Assembly: GCF_004114975.1 (NCBI RefSeq)
Contig: NZ_CP030052.1
Coordinates: forward strand, 496,001-560,000
Reading direction: 5' to 3'
Length of the DNA stretch: 64,000 nt
From: Bradyrhizobium guangdongense
GTDB taxonomy: Bacteria > Pseudomonadota > Alphaproteobacteria > Rhizobiales > Xanthobacteraceae
Part shown: in pieces, positions 26,761 to 35,578 of the stretch
Numbering within the stretch: position 1 is the stretch's first letter
Layout of the letters: every line of letters starts with the position of its first letter
Notes under the pieces: generated by a model
The model's database searches: none
What the model saw: the letters and a program-made list of their open reading frames with translations, nothing else
What the model was told of the DNA's origin: nothing
Program-made: the position numbers and the translations under genes

Positions 26761-29058
26761 ATGTTGACACGCCTGCACCGTTTGCGATGTGGCGCGAAGC
26801 TGAAGAAGACAATTGCCCTAGTTGCCGCGGGGGCTCTGACGGGATGCGGCGCGCCACTCACGTGGCAGGACACTCACACCAAACCTGACGTAATGGATGA
26901 GGTTCGTAATCAGGATCTGCTTCCCCGATTTCCGGAACGCACCGCAGAAGCCGATCTGCAAGGCACTGTCCGGCCAGGTCGCGCCCAACTCTTTTCGGCC
27001 GAGCCGGTCTCTTCTATGCAGGCAATCGTGGCCCCGGCGACGAGTACCGGCACCGGTCCCGGGTATGAACTGAATTTCGAAAACGCCACGATTGCGTCGG
27101 TTGCAAAAACTGTACTCGGCGACATCCTGAAGACGAGCTACACAATCGACCCGCGTGCTCAGGGCAATATCAATATTGCGTCGGGAAGGCCGGTTCCGAA
27201 GCAGGACTTGCTGTTCGTGTTCGAGAGTGCGCTCCGATTGGCAGGAGTCGCGCTCGTCCGCGACGGCGCCGCTTATCGAATTGTCCCACAGACAGAGGCA
27301 CTCGCAGCCGGCAGTCTTGATTCGCAGCCTGCAAACGTGGAGCCGGGATTTGGCGTCTCTGTCGTGCCGCTTCAATACATATCGGCCGGGACGCTGATGC
27401 AGCTCCTGGATAGTTTTGCTACGAAGCCCGGTGCGGTTCGCGTGGATAAGGCTCGCAACATGCTGCTGGTTCAGGGCACAGGGCCCGAGCGTCGCACGGT
27501 CGTCGATACGGCTGTTGGTTTCGACGTTGATTGGATGCGGGGGCAGTCAGTCGGTATCTTTCCACTCCAGAACAGCGCTCCTGAGCCTGTCCTGACAGAA
27601 CTCGAAAAAATCTTGAATTCAAAGGAAGGCGACGTTGGGCACGATCTTGTCAAGTTTCAGGTAATGGAGCGCCGCAACGCGATTTTGGCGGTAACCTCCA
27701 AGCCGCAGCTCCTGCGAACGGTCCAGACTTGGATTGGCCGACTCGACGCATCAGATCCTGCCCGTGTTGTTGTACATGTCCGCCGGGTCAAGTACGGCGA
27801 CGCCCGGCAGCTCGCGAAAGTGCTCGGCGAAATCTTCGGCGGAGGCAGCTCAAATGCAACCGACAGCGCGGCGGGACAGGTCGCGCCTGGGAGCGGTTTG
27901 GTGAGGACATCGTCCAATGCCGACCGACTACCAGCCATCTCAACGACTTCCAGCTCCTCCACAAGCACAAAAGGCAATACTGATTTCGGCGGAGGCGCAC
28001 TCGGGGGCGGATCGCGAACAGGGAACGACACTGGCGGCTCGGAGCTACAGAGCGCTGGCCTTAGCGGCAGGCCCGTGATGGAGGGGATTCGCATCGCAGC
28101 CGACGTTTCCACGAACTCCCTGCTTATCTATGCGAACGCTCAGAATTACCGGACCGTCGAACAGACCATACGCCAGCTCGACCAACCGCAGGCTCAAGTC
28201 GCGATCGATGCGACCATCGCTGAAGTTACGCTCAACAACAATCTGAGCTACGGGGTTCAATTTTTCATCCAAAGCAAAAACCTCGGTATGGCTCCCGATC
28301 GAGGCTCCGCCCTGAACGTCCCAAGCTCCCCCCCAGGACAGCAGTCGAGCGTCCTCAATGGCGTCGCATCCGCTTTCCTTAACCGCGCCTTCCCAGGCTT
28401 TAATTTCCTCGTCGGCCCTGAGGCGCAGCCCAACATGATCATAGATGCGCTGCACGCGGTGACAGATGTCAAGATATTATCGAACCCTTCGCTGGTTGTG
28501 ATCGACAATCAGGTCGGCACACTACTCGTTGGGAACGAGATCCCGGTATCGACCGGCACCGGCAACGTTCTCAATTCGGCGACCGGCACCAACAACACGA
28601 TCATCAACTCAATCGACTATCGCAACACCGGCATTATCTTGCGCGTCATTCCTCGGGTTAGTCCCGACGGCAACGTGCGCCTCGATATCGAGCAAGAAAT
28701 CAGTCAGGCGACGAACGCGACCGCGAACTCGCTCACGCCGACCGTCTCGCAACGCAAAGTGAAGAGCTCTGTCGCCGTGCCGAACGGGCAAACCGTACTC
28801 TTGGCAGGCCTCATTCAGGAAAACACTGAAGTCGATCGTGGTGGGATTCCGGTTCTCGACGAGATACCGAAAATTGGCGACCTCCTGTCGCACCAGAACA
28901 AGACGACGACCCGGACCGAGCTCATTATCTTCATCCGTCCGCAAGTCATTCGGGACAGCATTGCCGCCCACTACGTCGCCGAGGAGTTTCGGGCAAAGCT
29001 GCGCGGAACGGTCGAGTCCCTTCCTTCCAAGGGAAGACAACCGCCACTACTTCAATGA
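26761..29058 (+). CDS. gspD: T2SS outer-membrane secretin GspD
   Basis: A 765-residue secretin, the outer-membrane gate of the T2SS. It begins with a lipoprotein signal peptide (lipobox LTGC, Cys29). N domains follow (ELNFENATIASVAKTVLGDIL and three repeats). A Ser/Thr/Gly-rich linker lies before the C-terminal secretin domain (ILSNPSLVVIDNQ, VGNEIPVSTG, SVAVPNGQTVLLAGLIQEN, IPVLDEIPKIGDLLSHQNK). The ATG at 26761 follows gagagg and gives the better signal peptide; an ATG at 26728 adds 11 residues. It is separated from gspE-M by two other genes. Confidence 0.93.
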   Translation: MLTRLHRLRCGAKLKKTIALVAAGALTGCGAPLTWQDTHTKPDVMDEVRNQDLLPRFPERTAEADLQGTVRPGRAQLFSAEPVSSMQAIVAPATSTGTGPGYELNFENATIASVAKTVLGDILKTSYTIDPRAQGNINIASGRPVPKQDLLFVFESALRLAGVALVRDGAAYRIVPQTEALAAGSLDSQPANVEPGFGVSVVPLQYISAGTLMQLLDSFATKPGAVRVDKARNMLLVQGTGPERRTVVDTAVGFDVDWMRGQSVGIFPLQNSAPEPVLTELEKILNSKEGDVGHDLVKFQVMERRNAILAVTSKPQLLRTVQTWIGRLDASDPARVVVHVRRVKYGDARQLAKVLGEIFGGGSSNATDSAAGQVAPGSGLVRTSSNADRLPAISTTSSSSTSTKGNTDFGGGALGGGSRTGNDTGGSELQSAGLSGRPVMEGIRIAADVSTNSLLIYANAQNYRTVEQTIRQLDQPQAQVAIDATIAEVTLNNNLSYGVQFFIQSKNLGMAPDRGSALNVPSSPPGQQSSVLNGVASAFLNRAFPGFNFLVGPEAQPNMIIDALHAVTDVKILSNPSLVVIDNQVGTLLVGNEIPVSTGTGNVLNSATGTNNTIINSIDYRNTGIILRVIPRVSPDGNVRLDIEQEISQATNATANSLTPTVSQRKVKSSVAVPNGQTVLLAGLIQENTEVDRGGIPVLDEIPKIGDLLSHQNKTTTRTELIIFIRPQVIRDSIAAHYVAEEFRAKLRGTVESLPSKGRQPPLLQ

Positions 29059-29074
29059 AGGAGCAACGAGGAAA

Positions 29075-29674
29075 ATGCCGGAACGCCTCTCGCGTTGCTC
29101 GCAAAAGTTTCTCACGTTCCGAGCACCGACCCACGTCACGGTCACGGCGGCATTCGTCCTCTGCGCCGTCTGCATGGCGACGAGCGTCGCAGCGGATCCG
29201 AGCTCCGCAGGCCTCCTCGGGGCGGCATTCTCCGCCGTTGCCATCGCAATCGCCGTTATAGATGCGCGACTCTTCGTAATACCAGACGAACTGACCATCC
29301 TGGCGCTTGTACTCGGATTGGCAAACGTGTTCGTGCAACCTCCAGACTGGATGGTGCCGACGCTCGCGACGGCAGCATCGCGCGGAGCGGCATTAGCCGC
29401 GATGTTCTGGCTATTGCGCATCGCCTACAGGTCCGTCCGTCTGCGCGACGGCATCGGGTTGGGGGACGTCAAACTCGCCGGCGTTGCTGGAGTCTGGCTC
29501 GATTGGAATCTGATTCCAATCGCAATCGAGGTCGCGGCCGGATCAGCTTTAATCGCCTGCGGAATTGCGGCGCTTCTCCGTCGCGACAGCATCCAAGCCA
29601 TCACCCGGCTGCCGTTCGGTCTGTTCTTCGCGCCAGCCATTTGGGTCACATGGCTGATATGGAAGGTCTGGTGA
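29075..29674 (+). CDS. Prepilin peptidase, short A24 type (GspO/CpaA-like)
   Basis: A 199-residue membrane protein with several hydrophobic helices and the two aspartate motifs of A24 prepilin peptidases: AVIDARLFVIPDELT and GIGLGDVKLAG. It lacks the N-terminal cysteine-containing methyltransferase domain, so it resembles short CpaA/TadV enzymes. It follows gspD after 16 bases and should cleave the leaders of GspG, H, I, J and K. Confidence 0.87.
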   Translation: MPERLSRCSQKFLTFRAPTHVTVTAAFVLCAVCMATSVAADPSSAGLLGAAFSAVAIAIAVIDARLFVIPDELTILALVLGLANVFVQPPDWMVPTLATAASRGAALAAMFWLLRIAYRSVRLRDGIGLGDVKLAGVAGVWLDWNLIPIAIEVAAGSALIACGIAALLRRDSIQAITRLPFGLFFAPAIWVTWLIWKVW

Positions 29675-29719
29675 GGTTCGAATGATCGTTGCAGATTGCA
29701 AATCGACTCGGGAACATCT

Positions 29720-30205
29720 ATGAAGAATGCACGCCCCCTGATCGGAACTTTGTTCCTCACACTGTGGACTATCGGCAACGTGTTCGGCGCCGAACTCTCC
29801 GAAAACGGGCGCTCATTCGCGCGGCGACATGTTTCGGCGGCGGGCGGTGCGATTGAAGCATGCCGGTCCGCTCGAGCCGCAGCTGTCTTGGGCTTCAGGC
29901 ACGAACATGGCTTCAATGTCCCGCAGTCCTACGAGATAGCCGCGGCGTATTACCACACGGCAGCCGCATGCGGTGATCCGACAGGCCAATATTTGTTCGG
30001 CCTCTCCTACGATAAGGGGCATGGCGTTGCGCAGGATGGCGTTCTTGCGTACATGTGGCTGAATTTGGCTGCCGCCCACGCTCCTCAGCTACGGCGCCCG
30101 TATTACCTTCGAACAAGAGACGCGGTAGCCAATAATCTCACGCCTGCACAACTCAGCCAAGCTCAATGGCTAGCCATTCAATGGCGGCCCGGAACGGCAC
30201 CTTAA
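29720..30205 (+). CDS. Exported Sel1-repeat-like protein
   Basis: A 161-residue protein with an N-terminal signal sequence (LIGTLFLTLWTIGNVFGAE) and Sel1/TPR-like repeats: YEIAAAYYHTAAACGDPTGQYLFGLSYDKGHGVAQDGVLAYMWLNLAAAHA. Such repeats mediate protein contacts in the periplasm. It is the last gene in the secretion cluster. The ATG at 29720 is chosen because the signal peptide starts there; a TTG at 29696 is possible. Its role in secretion is unknown. Confidence 0.72.
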   Translation: MKNARPLIGTLFLTLWTIGNVFGAELSENGRSFARRHVSAAGGAIEACRSARAAAVLGFRHEHGFNVPQSYEIAAAYYHTAAACGDPTGQYLFGLSYDKGHGVAQDGVLAYMWLNLAAAHAPQLRRPYYLRTRDAVANNLTPAQLSQAQWLAIQWRPGTAP

Positions 30206-30937
30206 TCCCACTTTTCGAGGTTCCGACCAGGCCTTCTTCGATCATGTGCGAATGGTGCTAGCCGTCGCTTTTCGCGGCGCAGCTAGGATGCATCTGTAGA
30301 CTCTCGGTTCGGCGGCGTGGCGGTCGACGTCGGTTCTGATCTGCTCGGGTTCGGCGCACGAGCCACCGGTCTTGCGCGCCTTCTGCTCAATTCCTTCGCT
30401 CGGAATAGCGAAATTCACAGCGAGCAGATCATTGCCGTGCCTTCTTAAGTTACGCCTTGCTTGCGTATTCACGTGGAGCCAGCCCGGCAATTTGGCTATA
30501 AAATGCGGAAAGTCAGTCCCATGGGCGGGTGACAAGGTCTGCCGGAGTTGCCGCCCCGGCGCCGAGCGGTTTTGGCGGTCCCAATCCGTCCAACATGATT
30601 GCATCGCCTTCCGGCGGCACCAACCTACTCCGCATGCGCCGGCTCGGGCTGTCCTGTGTTCGTGCTGAATTCGTTACTGGGCGTCGTTGCCGAGTAAGAA
30701 CTCTGCGGCGTAGCACTATATATATCGCGTCAGGGCCCAGAGTTGTGTTACCGCACACAGTTCGAGGGGATGACGGAGCGTGCGCGGTAAGACCCTCACG
30801 ATCCATATTCGGCCGCAGCCAGTCCAAGAAGGATAGCCAGCACGAAACTTCTTGGGCATCGTTTGAACGCGGCTGCTGGAAGTCGCCTGAGTTGCCGATG
30901 CGAAGCGCGGGCCCCCGAGCCCTAGAGACCGATCCGG
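30206..30937. other. Long gap between T2SS locus and catabolic island
   Basis: About 730 bases without a supported gene. Open frames on both strands have no family motif or credible ribosome site. The tract may be old debris at the junction of two accessory blocks; no insertion-sequence ends are visible to me. Confidence 0.4.
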
Positions 30938-32023
30938 TCACGTCTTGTACAAGCTATACAGATTGGATTCGAAGCTCGCTTCTGCGACCCTGAACCAGGT
31001 CACGATGTCCTCACGAAACTTCAGCCATTCGCTGTAGATCTTGCGAAACTCGGCATTCTTCTCCGTCTCTTCGGCGTAGAGCGAGAATGCCGCGCGATAG
31101 CCGCCCTCCATGATCTCGCGCGAGAATGGCCTGAGCTCGGTGCCGTTTGCGATCAGCCGACGCAGCGGCGCCATGTTGCTGGCGTCGTAATGCGACAGCA
31201 TGTCCCAGGAGGCCTCCGCGGCGGCCACCTCGAATGCCCGCTGATAATGAGCAGGCAAGGCCGACCAAGCCTTCGCTCCTACATAGAAGGCCAACTGCCC
31301 CGTGCAATCCCACCAGCCCGGGTAATAGTAATATTTTGCGACTTTGTTGAAGCCCAGCTTCTCGTCATCGTAGGGGCCGACCCATTCGACCGCGTCAATC
31401 GTGCCTCTTTCTAGTGCAGCATAGGTGTCGCCGCCGGCAATGTTCTGAGGAACGACGCCGAGGCGTGCGACCACGTCGCCCGCAATGCCGGGGATGCGCA
31501 TCTTGAGGCCCTTCAGATCATTGAGCGTATTGACCTCGCGGCGAAACCAACCGCCCATCTGCACGCCCGTGCTGCCGCCGGGAAAGTTCACGACGCCGTA
31601 GGACTTGAAGAACTCCCTGAACAGTTCGAGCCCGCCGCCGCGATACATCCACGACAGATGCTGGCGTGGCGTCATTCCGAACGGCAGCCCGGTGTCGATC
31701 GCAAACGCCTTGTTCTTGCCGCTGTAGTAGATCGATGCCGTGTGTCCTATCTCGACCGTTTCGCTCTGCACGGCATCGAGTACCTGCAGGCCTGGCACGA
31801 TTTCCCCGGGGCCGAACACCTGAATCTGGAAGCCGCCATCCGTCATCTCCTCGACGTGCTTGGCAAGGCGAACGGCGATACCGTGAATGGTGTCGAGGTT
31901 CTTGGGATAGCTGGACGCCAGGCGCCAGCGGATCGTGGCCTTTTGCGCTCGGACGACAGAGGGGGCGGTCAGCGGCAACAGGCCGACCGCGGCAACTCCA
32001 ACAATAGCTCGACGGGTCTTCAT
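30938..32023 (-). CDS. TRAP transporter substrate-binding protein (DctP family)
   Basis: A 361-residue periplasmic binding protein of the DctP/TRAP type. It has a twin-arginine-like N-terminus (KTRRAIVGVAAVGLLPL, cleavage near VRAQ). Typical stretches are WRLASSYPKNLDTIHG, LKMRIPGIAGDVVARLG and GTIDAVEWVGPYDDEKLG. The ATG at 32023 (a longer frame to 32110 exists) gives the signal peptide. The TRAP membrane subunits DctQ and DctM are not encoded nearby, so it must use a distant partner. It is the last gene of the unit starting at 33788 and probably binds a carboxylate used by this island. Confidence 0.87.
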   Translation of the reverse strand: MKTRRAIVGVAAVGLLPLTAPSVVRAQKATIRWRLASSYPKNLDTIHGIAVRLAKHVEEMTDGGFQIQVFGPGEIVPGLQVLDAVQSETVEIGHTASIYYSGKNKAFAIDTGLPFGMTPRQHLSWMYRGGGLELFREFFKSYGVVNFPGGSTGVQMGGWFRREVNTLNDLKGLKMRIPGIAGDVVARLGVVPQNIAGGDTYAALERGTIDAVEWVGPYDDEKLGFNKVAKYYYYPGWWDCTGQLAFYVGAKAWSALPAHYQRAFEVAAAEASWDMLSHYDASNMAPLRRLIANGTELRPFSREIMEGGYRAAFSLYAEETEKNAEFRKIYSEWLKFREDIVTWFRVAEASFESNLYSLYKT

Positions 32024-32111
32024 GGTTCCACCCTGGTTCTTTATGATTGTTGATTGTCGTAGGTTGGATCGCTGACGGCGTGCCCGCTCCTCCGGCGCGC
32101 CGTCCGCCAAT

Positions 32112-33788
32112 CTAGAGCTTCCGTTCCATCACGGCATCGAAATTGGTGACGGGCGGAAAGGCTTCCTTGTCGATGACGACGTCGATCACGAACGGATTGG
32201 ATGCCTTCATTGCGACCGCCATGGCTGCCACAAATTCCTCGCGATTGGTGGCGCGTGCGCCCCTTGCACCCAGCGCGATTCCGGCCGCGGCGAAGTCGAC
32301 GCGCCCGAAATCGTTCGCTTCCGCAACCACATTTCCCTTCCAGCGATATTTCTCGTGATATTCGAAGGCGAGCGCGCTGTTGTTCATGACGATGATCACG
32401 ACCGGCAGCCTGTAGCGAACCGCCGTCTCGACATCAGCCAGGTGATAGCCGGCGCCGCCGTCGCCGGTAATGCATACCACCTTCTCCGATCGCGCGATCT
32501 GGACGCCGAGCGAGGCGGGGAGCGCCCAGCCGAGCGATCCGACTGCGCGGAAGAAGGCGTCGTAACGCAGCGTCGGGAACAGCACGCCGGTCCAGGCAGC
32601 CATGTAACCTGTGTCTGCGACCAGCGTGATCTCGCTGCCATAGCGGGAGAGCTCGTCGAGCACCGAAAGCGGGGAGAGGGCCGTGTTGCCACCTGACGCA
32701 GCGAGTTGTTCGCGGTGATTAGCTGTCCATTTATCAGTATCGCGGCGGCAGCGGTCCAGCCAGGCGGACGATGTCCGCAAATTCTGCTGTTTAACGAGGT
32801 CAAGTAGGTCGGTGAGGAAGATCTTGATGTCGGCGCGGACACCGAGGCGTGGCGCGTAGGTGTTAATGAGGGAAGCCGGATCATGGTCGATCTGGATCAC
32901 GGTCGCCTTGCGGCTCGGCAAAGTGTAGCCGTTGGTTGCCAGTCCGCCCAATCGGGTCCCGAGAGCGAGGGCGCAATCGGCCTCTGCCACGAGCTTGTTG
33001 GCGCTCACCGAGGAATAGCGTCCGACGATGCCGCAGAAATTCGGGTGTGACGTCAGAATGGCCGGCTTGCCGCCAGCCGTGGCGACGATCGGGATGCCCG
33101 CAAGGTCCGACAGCAGTGCCAGTTCGGCCCACGCGCCGGCAAGCCGCACGCCCTCGCCGACAAACAGAACCGGGCGCTCCGCGCGCTTGAGGAGGTCGAG
33201 CGCCGTAGCAACCTCGGTGCCGAGCGCACGCACCTTGCTGGCGGCATTTGAGTAGGAACGTTCTAGCCGGTTCGCGGTTTGCGGGTCCCCGGGCAGCGCG
33301 AAGAAATTCTTCGGCACGTCGAGATGGGTGGGTCCGCATGTCGGTGTCGCCGCGATGTGAAGCGCCTGCGAGACGAGACTCCCTGTCATCTCAGGAGCGG
33401 CGACGGCACCGTTCCACTTCGTGACGGGCTGGAAAATGACATGTTGGTCGAGGTCCTGATACTCGTTCATGTGCAGGGCTTGCGTCGCGGTCGCTCCTGT
33501 CAGCGCGAATACCGGCGATTGGGCCCAGACGGCATCTGCCAGTGCGGCCGCGACGTTGGCGGCGCCGGGCCCGGCCTGCCCATAGGCCGGCGCGACGCGG
33601 CCGCTGGCGCGGGCATAACCGTCCGCCATGTAGACCGCGCTGGCCTCGCTGCGTGCGACCACCATTCGAATTCCGGCATCGCGAAGCGCGATCCACAACG
33701 GCTGGTCGCCGCCGGTGAGGAGGAAGAAGTTCTCGACACCGGCATGCTTTAGCGCAGCGGTGATGTCGGTGGCCACGTTGTTTGTCAT
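32112..33788 (-). CDS. Thiamine diphosphate-dependent decarboxylase/synthase-like enzyme
   Basis: A 558-residue enzyme of the acetolactate synthase/benzoylformate decarboxylase superfamily with three domains. The N-terminal Pyr domain has RSEASAVYMADGYAR with the catalytic Glu position. The C-terminal PP domain has the ThDP motif GDGGAGYHLADVETA ending in NN. The ATG at 33788 follows ggaggact; a longer frame to 33842 has no ribosome site. Its substrate is unknown. With aldehyde dehydrogenase and amidohydrolase neighbours, decarboxylation of a 2-keto acid is a reasonable guess. Confidence 0.85.
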   Translation of the reverse strand: MTNNVATDITAALKHAGVENFFLLTGGDQPLWIALRDAGIRMVVARSEASAVYMADGYARASGRVAPAYGQAGPGAANVAAALADAVWAQSPVFALTGATATQALHMNEYQDLDQHVIFQPVTKWNGAVAAPEMTGSLVSQALHIAATPTCGPTHLDVPKNFFALPGDPQTANRLERSYSNAASKVRALGTEVATALDLLKRAERPVLFVGEGVRLAGAWAELALLSDLAGIPIVATAGGKPAILTSHPNFCGIVGRYSSVSANKLVAEADCALALGTRLGGLATNGYTLPSRKATVIQIDHDPASLINTYAPRLGVRADIKIFLTDLLDLVKQQNLRTSSAWLDRCRRDTDKWTANHREQLAASGGNTALSPLSVLDELSRYGSEITLVADTGYMAAWTGVLFPTLRYDAFFRAVGSLGWALPASLGVQIARSEKVVCITGDGGAGYHLADVETAVRYRLPVVIIVMNNSALAFEYHEKYRWKGNVVAEANDFGRVDFAAAGIALGARGARATNREEFVAAMAVAMKASNPFVIDVVIDKEAFPPVTNFDAVMERKL

Positions 33789-33833
33789 TCTAGTCCTCCC
33801 CGCGCGGGTTCGTCGACCTGCAACGTCAATAAA

Positions 33834-33844
33834 GTATGTCATAC
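33834..33844. promoter_or_regulatory. Palindrome GTATGTCATAC upstream of ThDP enzyme
   Basis: A perfect inverted repeat (GTATG-T-CATAC) in the divergent gap between the ThDP enzyme and the aldehyde dehydrogenase. It resembles the GTATCATAC palindrome near the GntR gene at 38876. It is a candidate operator for that regulator; this is inferred. Confidence 0.4.
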
Positions 33845-33922
33845 CGTATTATTGCAAAAGATATTTTGTCAAACCTCCCTCAGGGCGCGTAGTAAGCAAT
33901 AGCTTGACCTCACTAAAAGCCA

Positions 33923-33937
33923 ATAATACGATATTAT
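33923..33937. promoter_or_regulatory. Inverted repeat ATAATA-N3-TATTAT upstream of aldehyde dehydrogenase
   Basis: A perfect 6-base inverted repeat spaced by CGA, 35 bases before the dehydrogenase start. It is a candidate operator or promoter element. Its sequence differs from the GTAT palindrome nearby. Confidence 0.35.
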
Positions 33938-33971
33938 GATTCCAGATATTTATGCTGCAGGGAGGCGTTCC

Positions 33972-35447
33972 GTGAAGAAGTACCAGATGTATATCGGTGG
34001 AAAGTGGGAGGATCCGGCCTCGGGCGAGTGGTTCGAGACCATGAATCCCTACACCGCCGAGCCATGGGCGTTGATCCCGCGCGGCAATGCCGAGGATGCC
34101 GCGCGCGCAGTCCAGGCGGCGCATCGGGCGATGAATGTGGGGCCGTGGCCCAAGCTGAATGCAACGCAGCGCGGCGCGCTGATGCGCAAGCTGGGGGACC
34201 TGATCGCGGCGAATGCAGAGCGGCTCGCCGAGATCGAAGTGAGGGACAACGGCAAGCTGATCAGCGAGATGCGAGGGCAGCTCAATTACATTCCGCAATG
34301 GTACTATTACTTCGGCGGCCTCGCGGACAAGATTCAGGGCTCGGTCATCCCGATCGACAAGCCCAACATGTTCACCTACACCAAGCACGAGCCGGTCGGC
34401 GTCGTCGTCGGTATCATCCCCTGGAATTCGCCGTTGATGCTGGTCGCCTGGAAGCTTGCGCCGGCGCTGGCGGCCGGAAATACCGTGGTGCTCAAGCCCT
34501 CGGAATTCACCTCCGCATCGCTCCTCGAGATGATGGCGCTGGTGGAGGAGGCGGGCTTCCCCCCTGGGGTCATCAACGTGGTTACCGGCTTTGGCAATGA
34601 GGTCGGGCCGGCGCTGGTCGAGCATCCTCAGGTCGCCAAGGTCGCGTTCACCGGCTCCGATGCCACCGGCCAGAAGATCTACAAGGGCGCTGCGCGCGGC
34701 CTGAAACGCGTCAGCCTGGAGCTGGGCGGCAAGTCGCCCAATATCGTGTTCGACGACGCCAATCTCGACAATGCGGTCAACGGCGCCATTGCCGGAATCT
34801 TCGCGGCCGTCGGGCAGGCGTGCATCGCCGGTTCGCGAATGCTGGTACAGGAATCTGTCCACGACGCCTTCGTCGAAAAGCTCCTGAAGGCGGCGGCCAC
34901 GATCAAGATGGGCGATCCAATGCAGAACGAAACACAGGTCGGGCCGGTCGCCAACCGGCCGCAGTTCGACAAGGTCCTCGCCTATATGGAGATCGGCAAG
35001 AAGGATGGCGCGCATCTGGCACTCGGAGGCGATCGTGCCCATCGGCCGGAATGCGGCAAGGGTCTCTTCGTCGAGCCCACGGTCTTCACCGGCGTCAAGA
35101 ACAGCATGAGGATCGCGCAGGAGGAGGTGTTCGGCCCGATCCTGTCCGTGATCCCATTTCGCGATGAGGAGGAAGCCGTCGAGATCGGCAACGACATCCT
35201 CTTTGGTCTGGCCGCAGGCGTCTGGACGCAGAACATGAAGCGCGCCCATGTCATGGCTGACCGGCTAAAGGCCGGCATGGTCTGGGTCAATACCTACCGC
35301 ACGGTGAGCTACATGGCCCCGTTCGGCGGTTACAAGCGCAGCGGTCTCGGTCGCGAAAACGGCATCGAGGCCATCAACGAATACATGCAGACCAAGACCG
35401 TCTGGATGAGCAGCGGCGACGAGCCCTATCCGTTCGTGCTGCGATAA
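33972..35447 (+). CDS. Aldehyde dehydrogenase
   Basis: A 491-residue NAD(P)-dependent aldehyde dehydrogenase. It has IIPWNSPLMLVAWKLAPALAAG, the glycine-rich FTGSDATGQKIYKGAA, the catalytic Glu in LELGGKSPN, the catalytic Cys in GQACIAGSR and the C-terminal FGGYKRSGLGRENG. The GTG at 33972 follows ggagg by eight bases. It is divergent from the ThDP enzyme gene and probably oxidises an aldehyde made in the same pathway. The substrate is not specified by the sequence. Confidence 0.92.
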   Translation: MKKYQMYIGGKWEDPASGEWFETMNPYTAEPWALIPRGNAEDAARAVQAAHRAMNVGPWPKLNATQRGALMRKLGDLIAANAERLAEIEVRDNGKLISEMRGQLNYIPQWYYYFGGLADKIQGSVIPIDKPNMFTYTKHEPVGVVVGIIPWNSPLMLVAWKLAPALAAGNTVVLKPSEFTSASLLEMMALVEEAGFPPGVINVVTGFGNEVGPALVEHPQVAKVAFTGSDATGQKIYKGAARGLKRVSLELGGKSPNIVFDDANLDNAVNGAIAGIFAAVGQACIAGSRMLVQESVHDAFVEKLLKAAATIKMGDPMQNETQVGPVANRPQFDKVLAYMEIGKKDGAHLALGGDRAHRPECGKGLFVEPTVFTGVKNSMRIAQEEVFGPILSVIPFRDEEEAVEIGNDILFGLAAGVWTQNMKRAHVMADRLKAGMVWVNTYRTVSYMAPFGGYKRSGLGRENGIEAINEYMQTKTVWMSSGDEPYPFVLR

Positions 35448-35507
35448 ATCGCTGAGTTAGGTGATCCAGGGCGCATCGTCTCGGGATCAATTGCTAATTG
35501 CTCGTAA

Positions 35508-35519
35508 TATAGTACTATA
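35508..35519. promoter_or_regulatory. Palindrome TATAGTACTATA before amidohydrolase gene
   Basis: A perfect 12-base palindrome, 60-71 bases before the amidohydrolase ATG. It may be a regulator site of the GntR family, but it is related only loosely to the sites at 33834 and 38876. Confidence 0.35.
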
Positions 35520-35578
35520 AGATTTAATGGCCCCTGGGACCAACCCGTGGGGAACGAGGAAACAGGGAGGAGCGCCGC

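Noticed and set aside
30242..30941. Minus-strand frames in the gap after the T2SS locus
   Set aside because: No motif, biased composition and no ribosome site; I could not link them to any transposase or other family.
33849..35249. Long minus-strand open frame (466 codons) over the aldehyde dehydrogenase
   Set aside because: It is the antisense shadow of a clear aldehyde dehydrogenase gene, has no motif of its own, and reflects high GC third positions.
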